Part shown: in pieces, positions 11,353 to 21,562 of the stretch
Layout of the letters: every line of letters starts with the position of its first letter
Position numbering within the stretch: position 1 is the first letter of the stretch
Source: Aaosphaeria pasadenensis
Lineage: Eukaryota > Ascomycota > Dothideomycetes > Pleosporales
Direction: 5' to 3'
Assembly: GCA_022813625.1 (NCBI GenBank)
Contig: JAKLMB010000044.1
Coordinates: 208,587-272,586, forward strand
Length of the DNA: 64,000 bases
The notes under the pieces: model-generated
What the model was told of the DNA's origin: nothing
Seen by the model: the letters and a program-made list of their open reading frames with translations, nothing else
The model's database searches: none
Made by a program: the position numbers and the translations under genes

Positions 11353-12195
11353 ATGTCTATGTCAGGCAAAGTGGTAGCGATACCCCACCATTTACATTGT
11401 CTGTACTAAAATCAACGTAGATTGGTATAACTGGTGCTGGAAGTGGCATAGGTCGCGCTACGGCAATGCTTTTAAGCAGACAAGGCGCAACACTGTCGTT
11501 GACAGACTTGAACCAAGCCAGCTTGGATCAGACTGTGGAGCTGCTTGATAAGAGTCAATCCCACGATGTCATGACAATGGTAGTCAATGTGGTGGATTCA
11601 GAACAGGTTCATGCTTGGATCAGGCAAACTGTGGCGAAGTTCAAGCGATTCGATGGTGCTGCCAACGTTGCTGGTATTTTCAGACCTCTTCGACTCGAAG
11701 CTTCGACTATCAGTGATTGGGATCTTATGATGGACGTCAATGCAAAGGGAGTCTTCCACTGCTTGCAAGCCCAGATTAGAGCTTTTGATGATGCAGGCGG
11801 CAGTATTGTAAGCACAGATATCGAGACCGTTTTCACTCACCACCCGGGTTGAACTAACATTCTGTTCATAGGTGACGGTCGCATCATCTGCAGGCGTTAA
11901 AGGCCTAGCTTCGGCGCCGATTTACGCAGCGTCGAAACATGCTGTTATTGGATTATGCGCCTCTGTCGCGCAAGACGTTGCATGCAGAAAGATTCGAGTC
12001 AACACGGTCGCCCCAGGACTGGTAGACACCCCCATGACTCAATCCGTGCTGCTTGCAGGCACTCAACGAGCTAACCCCATGAACCGAGCTGCACGCGTAG
12101 AAGAAATTGCCAGCGTAGTCGTGTACCTTTTGAGTGATGACTCGTCATTCGTGACAGGGGCTTGTTGGCGAGTGGACGGTGGATATACTATATAA
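11353..12195 (+). CDS. Classical short-chain dehydrogenase/reductase
   Basis: Exons are 11353-11373, 11421-11807 and 11872-12195, giving 243 residues; the first exon encodes only MSMSGKV. All SDR hallmarks are present: GITGAGSGIGRAT (TGxxxGxG) near residue 10, NVAG near 90, VTVASSAG carrying the catalytic Ser, YAASK carrying the catalytic Tyr-Lys, and RVNTVAPGLVDTPM. The C-terminus ends FVTGACWRVDGGYTI, usual for the 3-oxoacyl-ACP-reductase-like group. It is a cytosolic NAD(P)(H)-dependent alcohol/ketone oxidoreductase of unknown substrate. It is divergent from the amino acid permease and upstream of the enolase-superfamily gene, so a joint catabolic role is possible but not shown. Confidence 0.88.
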
Positions 12196-13071
12196 GAGCA
12201 CAGTTATAGTTGTTAATGTTTATGGTTGTTAAAATGTATCGTCGATAGATCTATCATGTCCCTCGGCTTCCCAATCTATCTCAAGTTTTAGTGATTCGAA
12301 GAAGCCTAGGGCCTGATCTGAGGGAACAGGGCCTTGGTCAAAATAAAGCAATCTATGTTCCTATGTTCATAACAATGCGCTCAAGTAATAGCCGTACACA
12401 ATGCTCCACGATGCTCCATTTGACTCTAAATGGCTTACTGTTGATATGTATCTCGAGTCCCTTAGTTGTTGGTCCAGTTGCAAGCCCTATTCACCTCTAG
12501 GATTCACTCTTCTAACTCTATTGCACAGTATTGCTAGGTAGACGGCGTAAACCTTGCTATCATGTTTGAGGTAGATACGTGGATATCAAAACATTTGTAG
12601 TTCCGATCTTGCGTCCTGGGCCATTTGGGTTAGGGCATATGTAATAGGGAATCAACCCATAGAATTCCACCAACGGAGTCGTGGTAATTGAAATTGAAAG
12701 GGGGGAATTAGTTCTGGTCCAAGGAGGGCAGAGGCGTGACTTGTTTTGGTGTTCGCACCCGAAGCGGTCGCTGAATGGTCACTTTGAAAACATGCGGGGT
12801 AAAATAGCTCAACTCTACCACCATGCGTACCTGGTAGTACATACTGAATTGATGTTGGTAGTCTCCGTTTTCATGAGAACCCACTTCCTCCGCATCAATT
12901 TCCTCTTTGTGGTAGGTGATGTGCTCAGACGCCATCCGCTTACAACTTCATGACTACTTTATAACAGGGATAGATTGCTGCATCAAAAGTAAACCCCAGG
13001 CAAGGCGGCGTTGCAAGAAGATCTCAAAGCTGCTGCATTTTCATATCATAACCAAGCCTCTTCGTCCAAAG
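12196..13071. other. Intergenic, promoter side of the enolase-superfamily gene
   Basis: About 880 bases with no gene recognised. In the upstream leader the frame of the enolase-superfamily gene stays open from 12916 and contains an earlier in-frame ATG, but that extension is low-complexity and unlike the family. No CGG-N6-CCG element was seen. Confidence 0.4.
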
Positions 13072-14205
13072 ATGTCAGCGCCAGACCTCAAAATCAGGAG
13101 GATCGACGTTTTCTCCGTCGGCCTCCCCTACTCCGGCGGCGTCTATTACCTCTCTGAAGGTCGGACGTACACCCACTTCGATGCTACAATCGTCCGCATC
13201 AACGCGTGCTCCTCTTCAGGTGCCGAAATCGAAGGATGGGGTGAATCCACGCCATTCGGCAGCACCTATGCGCCTTCTCATGCCCGCGGCGTGCGCGCAG
13301 CAATCGCAACGATAGCCCCAGAGCTGATCGGTCTAGACCCGCGGCGCGTCGAAAGAATTAATGACGCCATGGATTCCGCCCTCAAGGGCCACGAAGATGC
13401 GAAGACTGCGCTTGACGTGGCGTGTTGGGATATCTTTGGCAAATCCGTTGGTCTACCCGTTTGTGAATTACTTGGTGGCCGGACGGATGTCGAGCTGCCA
13501 ATGATATCGAGTCTAGGCGTCTGTAGTCCCGAGGAAATGAGGAGGCAAGTGCAGAAGTTTCGGGATGAAGGGTACATGGGTCATAGTGTGAAGGTCGGCA
13601 CAAATCCTGTGAATGATGCAGCAATCATCACATCAGCACTAGCCGACAAACAGGAGGGCGAGTTTTTCCTCGTGGATGCAAACTGCGGTATGACGACTGA
13701 AAGCGCTTTGAGAATGCTCAGGTTACTGCCACCCGGCCTAGATTTTGTGCTTGAGAGCCCATGTGCAACTTGGCGCGAGACAGTGTCGTTGAGGAAGAGG
13801 ACAAACATTCCCATCATTTTCGACGAATTGGCTACCGATGAGGCCTCTCTCGCACGCATGATCTCCGAAGATGCTGCTGAAGGAATTGGACTGAAGATCT
13901 CGAAGGCTGGCGGGCTGACAAGGGCAAGGCGGCAAAGAGATATTTGCATCGCCGCTGGCTACACCCTAAGTGTGCAGGATACGACGGGTAGTGACATTGC
14001 GTTTGCAGCGATTGTCCACCTAGCTCAGACAGTGCCGCAGAAGAATCTGCGGTGCATCCTGAACTCAAGAGGGATGGTGACGCTAAAGACGGCAAATTCG
14101 AGTTTTGAAGAGTCAGGAAAGGGTGTTAAGGCAGGTAAAGCCCCGGGTCTAGGTATCGAGGTAAAGACCAATGTTCTGGGCGAAGCAGTGGCAAGCTATG
14201 TGTAG
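13072..14205 (+). CDS. Mandelate racemase / muconate lactonizing enzyme family protein
   Basis: Single exon, 377 residues, a full-length enolase-superfamily protein. An N-terminal capping domain contains ALDVACWDIFGKSVGLPVCELLGG, the diagnostic MR_MLE signature (residues about 105-128). The barrel carries HSVKVG at the end of strand 2 (candidate base Lys), then metal ligands in FLVDANCG (Asp), VLESPC (Glu) and IIFDEL (Asp), then KISKAGGLTRA (second Lys) and QDTTGSDIAFAA. The reaction is Mg2+-dependent proton abstraction alpha to a carboxylate. The KxG/KxxK pattern is that of muconate-lactonizing/dipeptide-epimerase/hydroxyproline-type members, but the substrate is undetermined. The ATG at 13072 is chosen because homologues start close to the first strand. 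Neighbours are an SDR and an amino acid permease. Confidence 0.88.
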   Translation: MSAPDLKIRRIDVFSVGLPYSGGVYYLSEGRTYTHFDATIVRINACSSSGAEIEGWGESTPFGSTYAPSHARGVRAAIATIAPELIGLDPRRVERINDAMDSALKGHEDAKTALDVACWDIFGKSVGLPVCELLGGRTDVELPMISSLGVCSPEEMRRQVQKFRDEGYMGHSVKVGTNPVNDAAIITSALADKQEGEFFLVDANCGMTTESALRMLRLLPPGLDFVLESPCATWRETVSLRKRTNIPIIFDELATDEASLARMISEDAAEGIGLKISKAGGLTRARRQRDICIAAGYTLSVQDTTGSDIAFAAIVHLAQTVPQKNLRCILNSRGMVTLKTANSSFEESGKGVKAGKAPGLGIEVKTNVLGEAVASYV

Positions 14206-14834
14206 ATAACAGACCAGCAGTGCAGGGTATGTCATGGAGGCTTGTACATGGATCACAGCTTCTCTTACTATTCGGGCATCATACTCTTTGCTACTAGCAA
14301 TACACAGTTCTATAATTACATTTACTTCTCAACTCTGCAATCTATTCTTCTACATGCCAGACAGGTCTAAGGCCCTGCGTAATTTTCAGCACAGGGACAA
14401 ATCTACAACATTTGGAATACTCAAGTATTGTGCCGGCTTCATCTTCACTAGGGAAATAGTGATTAACCTTGAGGGTGACTTGGTTGGGGTTGTGCCAGAC
14501 GTGCCTGCCATTTCGCCAGCAGGCATTCTGAGGTTGGCCATTGACGACTGGAAGACACACAACGGATCTTTTACGTCTCGGAAATCACGTCGAGGTTCTG
14601 TTCTATCTACACTGTCCGAATACAGCAGCAAAATAGCAGTCATTACTATGGGTTGCATGCGTGGTTTGCACTTGTTACCATGAACACGGTGGGAAATACC
14701 CGACTTGGTTTTGCGGGCAGAAAGAGATGGCTGCAACTAGATTGTAGAATTTGAGACATTTGGAGATTTTGTCTTGATATTGACCTGTGCTCAACACATA
14801 TTCGAGTGAATCTTCCAAGACTGCAACATCAATT
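14206..14834. other. Convergent intergenic region
   Basis: 630 bases between the ends of two convergent genes. Open frames on both strands (for example 14234-14683) overlap each other and lack motifs. Nothing else was recognised. Confidence 0.4.
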
Positions 14835-15947
14835 TCAGTTTATATCTAGTACAATCTTCCCACTGCTAGCCTTTAACTGGAAATCCTCCTGTGCTTCGCC
14901 TATATCCTGGAGCTTGTAGACCTGCCCAACATGCGGCTTAATCTCCCCCTTCTCAATGTAAGAGATAAGGTTGGCGAACACTTCCTCATCCTGGAATGTA
15001 CAGCCGAAGAAGCTTAAATCTTTCAGGTACAGTGTTCGCAAATCCAGCTCCACAATCGGACCTGCAATAGCACCAGCTGTTGCATACCTGCCCCCATTCT
15101 TCAAAACGTCGAGTAACTCTGCAAAAGATGGACCGCCCACAACATCCAGCACGACATCTACACTCATCCTCCCCAGCGCACCTACAACACTTTCGCCTCG
15201 TACAACTACCTCGTCAGCCCCTAACTCCAGAACCTGTCCCTGTTTCTCTTTCCCTGAAACTGCGACTACCCGCGCTCCGCGCCGCTTGCACAGTTGCACT
15301 GCGGCCGCACCGACGCCGCCACTCGCGCCCGTAATTACTACAGTCTCGCCTTGGCCAACCCGGCTTCGATGCAGCATATTCTCTGCTGTAGAAAATGCAC
15401 ACGGCACACTGCCGAGCTCCAGGTCTGTCCATGACGGCGCATTGACCGCGTACACGTCTGCGGACGGCGCTTTGGTGTACTGAGCGAACGCGCCGTCGCA
15501 TTCTGAGCCGAACGTCCAGCACTCGAATGCTACACTCGAAGTGTAATGCATGAGCATACTGCGTACGAGGACGCGCTGCCCAATGCGCGAAGACGAAACG
15601 GACGAGCCAACAGCCACGACGTATCCGCAGCAGTCAGCACCCTGAACACGAGGGAATTCTAGTGCTTTTCCAGACCATGAAGCATCTTCGTCTTTTCGGG
15701 TTTCGCTGGCAGCAGTTGATTCTGAAGCCGTCCCTTGCTTGATGCCCTTGCTGTACCACCCGATTCGCGTATTGATGTCGGTGTTGTTTAACCCTGCTGC
15801 CGCGACTTTGATCAGCACTTCTGTGGCGCTTAATTCAGGGACGGGCAGATCGGTTCTGTATTTGAGCACTTCTGGTCCACCGTGACCGGTAAGGATGACG
15901 CCAGACATCCTGTCAGGGACCCGGGGCGCTTGGATCAAAGCTGTCAT
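14835..15947 (-). CDS. MDR-family alcohol dehydrogenase / quinone oxidoreductase-like
   Basis: Single exon, 370 residues starting at 15947. The GroES-like N-terminal domain includes MSGVILTGHGGPEVLKY and EVLIKVAAAGLNNTDINTRIGWY. The Rossmann domain has VVITGASGGVGAAAVQLCKRRGARVVAV (glycine loop GxxGGVG) and DVVLDVVGGPSFAELL. The usual catalytic-zinc Cys/His pattern (GHE) is replaced by LEFPRVQGADCCGYV, and the structural-zinc cysteine cluster is absent, so this is a zinc-free, quinone-oxidoreductase-like member using NADPH. An in-frame upstream stretch could extend the protein by about 60 residues, but it is unlike the family. Function is reduction or oxidation of an unknown carbonyl or enone, probably cytosolic. 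Confidence 0.85.
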   Translation of the reverse strand: MTALIQAPRVPDRMSGVILTGHGGPEVLKYRTDLPVPELSATEVLIKVAAAGLNNTDINTRIGWYSKGIKQGTASESTAASETRKDEDASWSGKALEFPRVQGADCCGYVVAVGSSVSSSRIGQRVLVRSMLMHYTSSVAFECWTFGSECDGAFAQYTKAPSADVYAVNAPSWTDLELGSVPCAFSTAENMLHRSRVGQGETVVITGASGGVGAAAVQLCKRRGARVVAVSGKEKQGQVLELGADEVVVRGESVVGALGRMSVDVVLDVVGGPSFAELLDVLKNGGRYATAGAIAGPIVELDLRTLYLKDLSFFGCTFQDEEVFANLISYIEKGEIKPHVGQVYKLQDIGEAQEDFQLKASSGKIVLDIN

Positions 15948-17485
15948 TATGAGCACTCCGGTTGTGTATAGTTGCAGGCTTTCACAATTTTGACTCGACG
16001 ATTTGCTTGTTAGACAGGGGCGTAAAGGTCGACTATAAAAGGGCCAGAAAGACTTGAAAAGGTAATTGCTTGAAGTAGAGTTATAATAGCCTGTCAGATT
16101 CGATCCTATGCAGTTGCTCTGATTGGTCACTTTAGAAGCATGCTTCCCAACCCTTAATAATGCAAAGTGTCCCGGTCTGCCTTCCCCGTTTAGATTAATC
16201 GCTACGGGTACCTCGAAGAAGACAAGTTTTACAGTATCTTCCTACTATGCCTACTCTCCCTGTACCTATTTACTTTATCGACTTAGTGGCTGGTTTTCTC
16301 TGGTTCCGCACGATTATCAGCAAACGCCAAGGCCACTCGTGTTCGAAGTGTACGTACTGGCTATCATCTTCGGAGCATTTGCGGTTAATTACTTGTAATT
16401 AGTTTGGGGGAGTGGAATGGTACTCATCGGGATTTAATGGTCTACGCAGTGCCACATCTTAAGTATATTGCAACGCCACAGGATTAACACATCTTGGTAA
16501 CATTCCACAGTAAATATAGGCGGGGATGTCTGGGTTCGCTGGAAGTACATTGAGCTGTGAAATGTCTTTTCTCTTAGCTTTGATACATGGTATAGTGCAA
16601 TCCCACTACCACCGAAGTCCCATTGTCCTTTTCTTCCTACCACATTGTCGCGCCTAAGACGAACATACAGCCCGGGGGCAACAACTACGGTTAGGAAGAG
16701 TAAGGCATCTAGCCATAGATGCCGAATGAGGTGAAGGCATCTTTCCTAGGGTACGACTCATTGCCTAAATATCTATATCATTCAAGTGGATCTACTCTTC
16801 TGCTGTACAGGAAACTGCGTTATCGAAATTGAGAGTACTGGTGAAAAGAGCATATGTATCATTCATCTTACGTGCACTATTGATTATCTCAAATCTACCC
16901 TTCACGTTCAATTGCTAAAGGTCTATTATTCTGGCTCTTGTTGTAGTTTTTATGATAGAACGGCAACTTCCCGCTGGTGTTAAACCAATGACCTCGATCT
17001 TCGAAGGTAAGAAAAAGCTAAATCCAAGACACTTACGCCATTTTCGACTAACATCTCGATATACAATCTATGCCGCTTTAATATGCCCAGCTGCGGCAGT
17101 CCAAAGTCAATAGCAAACAATTCAGGATCAGAGATGAATGAACGAATAGGCATTCTGCTTTCTCGTTTACATGATCGTTGTGATCTGCTGTACAGATCCC
17201 TGCACACAGTTGGGCAAATTTTCGAGAATGCTCAGATAGCTCATTCATATTACGTATGAAAACGGACGAGATAAGAACGTGAGGATGTGAAGTAAAACGT
17301 GAGCCATGGAGAGAAATTAGTTGTTTTCTCGATACTCTTGCTGCACTAATACTCTTGCTCAGTACATTATAGGCAGCAAAATCCAACGAAATGCGGTACT
17401 CGTTTCCATGTGGTGACATAGAATCATCTCTGACGAACAAGGTCACTTCAAGTACGACGCTTTCTCATCTACCCCCACATTCGGA
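15948..17485. other. Intergenic, 1.5 kb, nothing recognised
   Basis: This includes the promoter of the MDR gene at its left end and the 3' flank of the secreted esterase at its right end. Short open frames have no motifs. A plus-strand TATAAAA at about 16034 does not precede any plus-strand gene. Confidence 0.4.
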
Positions 17486-18337
17486 TCAAGCAATGCCGAA
17501 CCACTTCACATCTTGAGCCCCTTGGACCGAAACAGGATGACCAACACCAACGGCCCAGGTTCCTTGGAGTCGAGATCCGTACACGTACGTTATCCATCCA
17601 CTGACTGGCGTATTCTGCTGCACAATATCCGGAATTGTGTCATAGCCAAACACAGAAGCCCAAGCAGCAAGCGTCTTGTTGAACGACGATGAGCCAATAA
17701 TTGTGTCTTGCGATCCCAAATACGTCTGCACTTTGGGATATGTCCCGGTCCAGCTTGGATACATGCTGCGTATGTTGCCCGAATACCCAGCGGAATATAT
17801 CACTGCCGAGTTGAAGATATCCGGGTAGACACCAGCCATGGTGTTCTGCAGCAGCTTAGTTCAGTCGACTTGCCCATCTACGATCAAAGGACTTACCGCC
17901 ATAGTGCCGCCCGATGATTGTCCCGTTACGCCAACTTTGGCCGTATTCACTTTGTATGTACTGATAGCGTAGCTCGCCATGTTTGCGATGGACTGGCTCG
18001 CACCACCTCCATTGTGCGTTAATGAGGCTTTTGAAGTTGCATCCCATGCCCCTGCAGGTGACTCTGGGTAAACAACTATAAAGCCATGTTGATCAGCAAG
18101 AGTAGCGTACGGTGTAGAAGTAAACTCCTGCTGCGCGTTACCAGAAGCACCGTGACAGGCAACAACTAGACCAGGAGATGCTGCGAGAGTGCTTGGCACA
18201 TAGATATACATGTTCAATGAAGCTGGATTAGAGCCCCAATTGCTGACTTTAGTCAAGGACGCACGCTTGACGAGCACACCAAAGCCGGATGAAACTCCAG
18301 AGAGAAGAGTGCATGTGAGAAAATTGGAGATATGCAT
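17486..18337 (-). CDS. Secreted esterase, CE1 / PHB-depolymerase (LpqC-like) family
   Basis: Minus-strand exons are 17897-18337 and 17486-17845, with a 51-bp intron, giving 266 residues. The start at 18337 gives a hydrophobic signal peptide, MHISNFLTCTLLSGVSSGFG, followed by a VKR cleavage-type site. The alpha/beta-hydrolase core shows LVVACHGASGNAQ (oxyanion region), GVTGQSSGGTMA with nucleophile Ser in GxSxG, SQDTIIGSSSFNK near the acid residue and VGVGHPV with the catalytic His. The family covers acetylxylan esterases, feruloyl esterases and polyhydroxybutyrate depolymerases, so the enzyme is extracellular and acts on plant cell-wall esters or polyesters; which one cannot be read. No cellulose-binding domain is present. 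Confidence 0.88.
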
Positions 18338-21037
18338 AATGCTCGAAGCGGGATTTTGAAGTTGATCAAGCACAAAAGGAGCTTCGCGCGATGCGTGATT
18401 GATGCTCAATTTACCTGGCCTTTATATACAATCGTTCCGCCGTACTGTTTCCTCACGAACGCGAGGATTATAACGGCATTCAGCGGAGGTATTCCGAAGT
18501 GATATTGTGTCCACAGCGAACTAGTCTCATGAGAATATTTTTAAGTCGACGCTAATTGGCTGCGAAGACCCTGAATGCCTGCGTTTACCGCCTCGGCGTG
18601 ACCGGAATGAGATCGCAACGAGATTCGGGATGCGAGCACGTGGCGTCAGGGACGCGGGAGTGGCGGGGTAGAATCTGGGGTACATCAGGTAAGAAATTAG
18701 TTGCTTGTTGTTCGTATGGAGGTGTTGGATCAGGAGATTACGCCAAGACAAAGTGCCAGCATTTACCAACTTTTCTTGCAAGATCACGACGCTGATAACG
18801 TGTGACATTGTCCTTCATACAATTGCTTCCTTCACCTCCGGAACCTCTTGCGCGGTTGCCATTGTAGAATCCGCTTCAGTGACGACCAATTGCTCATCTA
18901 CTCTAACAAAGCCTACGCGAAACTTGCGTGCACGTAATACAAGGCTCGTGATTCGTGCCGGAAACGAAAAACAAGACGCGGCTTTGGTGATGCACCCGAT
19001 GCAGTAGGCACGCCCACGACGCCGTGCAAGCGCTGCTGCCGAGAAAAAAGACTGTGCACCTTTGGAATCAAAAGAAATTCTAAAAATAAAATGAAAATGG
19101 GGAGCTGCCAATCTGATGAGATGCACCTGGGTACTGATTACACAACTTTGCTGGAAATGCATGTGAATCTCTTGCAAGACAACTTTGTACAATCTGAACG
19201 ACCGGGGAATCTACCCACGAGAGCTTGGAGTGCAGGTGGATCCAAGCTACAGGATGACTATACCAAGACAGCTACAGCGCCACTAACAGCACAGACTTGC
19301 CAACACACGCCAAAGCTAAACATGGCTTTGAGGGTTTTGGACTGAATGATGGGTGGATGACGTTACTTGCATACTCTTCAGTGCAGCCTTTCATGCAAGA
19401 TCTAAGGGTATCTGGCTTTCCATGGGCGGACGAGACGACTCTGGTCTTCATTTGGAATTTCGACGGCTGAAGACTGTGGCGTGGCCAATCTCAACCAGGC
19501 AGTCCGACCTTATACAGCACCGGCTATTGCTTTAGAGCTTTTGGTATATGGAGCCGCACAACTTGGTATGCAGGTTTATGAACACTGACATCTGTTGACC
19601 AATCTTCCCTGTACCGACAGGTCATTACGAACTCATGACTCGTCAATTGTCCAAATTGGGCTATTCCAAATTTTCTGAAGATTTTGTACCATAATTCCTC
19701 CTAAGTACCTTATATACGCCTACTAAGCAAAAGCCGCATAGCTAGTCGGCCTTCTCGACTATTATGAAGGGAAGGTCTCTTCTGCCACCAAGCAATCGAA
19801 GTTCCCGCATAGTCCGACGGAGCAATTAGGATGGTGAAAATTGAGGGATCTAGGTAACCATACGAATTTGTCCCGTTTTATAGAGCTTCCCTAGATCATA
19901 CTCGTACAGATAATTGTTTCCATGCTAGGCAACTACATTGAATGGCGTGTAGTCTTATTGAGCTGAAAATAAGGCATTGTTACACTCTCACGGAATTTCC
20001 CACGGGGACTGATCATCGTTGACATGTGCAACTGGCTTTTGATAGTTTTCCCGGTCGGCAAAGCTATTCGGGCCTGTAGGGCCTGGTCTGGCAGCTGAAA
20101 TTGACCCTGATAGATCTCGCAGATATAGGCCCGAGCAGCGCCGTGAGGAAACGTCACTCGGTACCTTTAAGCGTGAGCACGCCTAACTTCTTTAGAACAA
20201 AACGTAATGCAAACCTTATGCCCCTCGGATTGACAGAAATTCGCTAGTCTAGACAAGCAGTCAACTGAGTTCTGTCTGAATGTTGAGAAGGCCATGTTCG
20301 AGAAGTGGCCCTCTGCTGAGTGAAATACTTGCTAAGCCATATCTCGTCCTGCGGCAAAGACATAGATAGCTAATCTAGACTTCACAGCTGCAGCTCCACC
20401 AACATGATTGAGACCGATAACCCAGTCGACATCTGTACTGGAATCCAACGGGTCCTACCTGGTCTGATATACAATTTGGCTCAAAGTGCTACCTTTCTTA
20501 GCAGCCCAGCATTAGTATGACGACAAAGAGAACGAAGAGGATTAAAGCGATATGGATGTGGATGACTTCGACAGTGAGGGACTCAGTGGTGGGTGGCAAG
20601 GCGGAACAGGATGGAGAGCAGACAGACGAAGAAGAGGAGGTTGGCAAAGACAGATAGATCCATTTGAGTCAATTCAAGCGATACGTTATTCCAGTAGGTC
20701 ACTCCATCTCGTTTCGCAAGCCTTTTCGCCGAAGGCTAGGACGGTAATCTTATGGTGGGCACGCCTCACATCACCCAAGCTAATGAGCCATGCAGATAAG
20801 GCCGGCCAATACAACAGCCAGCTGTAATAAAAGTTAATATTACTTATCGTCTGCCATGGCTGGATCACGAGCTTTCGAGAGCGCCTAACGGGTCATGCAT
20901 GGCTGGAGCATTCTTTGCGAATACCCAGCAGCGGCCCATTCGTTGACCAGCTTTGACATCGGAACATTACGAGTCTTGTTCAGGACTGCGGTTGATCCGA
21001 ATTGCTTGTTAGCAACCTCGTGAATTGTGATACGCTA

Positions 21038-21051
21038 TCGGATTGTCCCGA
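21038..21051. promoter_or_regulatory. TCGG-N6-CCGA element, upstream of the HglS-like gene
   Basis: TCGGATTGTCCCGA: two inverted CGG triplets spaced by six bases and extended by T/A, 512 bases upstream of the 21563 start codon. The geometry is that known for Ppr1/UaY-type Zn2Cys6 dimers. Confidence 0.6.
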
Positions 21052-21253
21052 GGCGAGACGCGAGTCGTGGTTGGTTTGTAGTGTGGAGTCGGGAACCAAC
21101 ATAGTACAGTCTAGAGCCAGAAAGAGCATCAAGTCGGGGAATGAAGCTGAGGCTGCCCAACATAGGAGATTTGCCCAACTCAATACCGTTCTTCATCTGA
21201 GGCCATCGCAACAAGGGATCTACATCGTAGATGACGGCCAGCATATGAAACTA

Positions 21254-21267
21254 TCGGAAGAAGCCGA
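21254..21267. promoter_or_regulatory. TCGG-N6-CCGA element, upstream of the HglS-like gene
   Basis: TCGGAAGAAGCCGA, 296 bases upstream of the start codon. It differs at a single position from the element at 35164-35177 in front of the class II aldolase gene. Confidence 0.65.
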
Positions 21268-21368
21268 CGTGTAAGTCGCCTCGGCACCCAGGCCTCTAGC
21301 AGACTACCACATCGTGTAAAGTGCGTCTCAGCATGGCGATTGACCTGATGATCGTGTAACTGAATATG

Positions 21369-21380
21369 CGGATAGGTCCG
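21369..21380. promoter_or_regulatory. CGG-N6-CCG element, upstream of the HglS-like gene
   Basis: CGGATAGGTCCG, symmetric as CGGA-N4-TCCG, 183 bases upstream of the start codon. It is the third such element in 342 bases. Confidence 0.6.
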
Positions 21381-21562
21381 AGTCAGCAACGCTGTTTGAT
21401 GCTGGAGCTGAAGGCTTCACCTACATGTAGATGTAACAGATTCATATAGATCTGCATCCGCATCAGCGCTACCAATGCCCATCAGGCCAGACACAGTGTT
21501 TCTGTGGTAGATACAATTCATCATCAATCTGCTAAACATTATTTGTAGCTTCCCTTGCAATC

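Larger units (their letters stand above)
18338..21562. other. 3.2-kb gene-poor stretch
   Basis: The left end holds the esterase promoter. Between about 18.5 and 20.9 kb many overlapping short frames occur on both strands, without motifs, splice logic or conserved starts. They look like non-coding or decayed sequence. The last 550 bases contain three CGG-N6-CCG elements and form the HglS-like gene's promoter. Confidence 0.5.

Noticed and set aside
14234..14683. 149-codon open frame downstream of the enolase-superfamily gene
   Set aside because: Lies in a convergent 3' region, overlaps an antisense frame and shows no motif.
16034..16041. TATAAAA on the plus strand
   Set aside because: No plus-strand gene follows; the nearby MDR gene is on the other strand.
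18482..18500. CGG-N7-CCG upstream of the secreted esterase
   Set aside because: Spacing is seven, not six; not counted with the regulon motif.
18550..20900. Several overlapping 60-125-codon frames on both strands
   Set aside because: None has a conserved motif or sensible splice structure; treated as gene-poor DNA.
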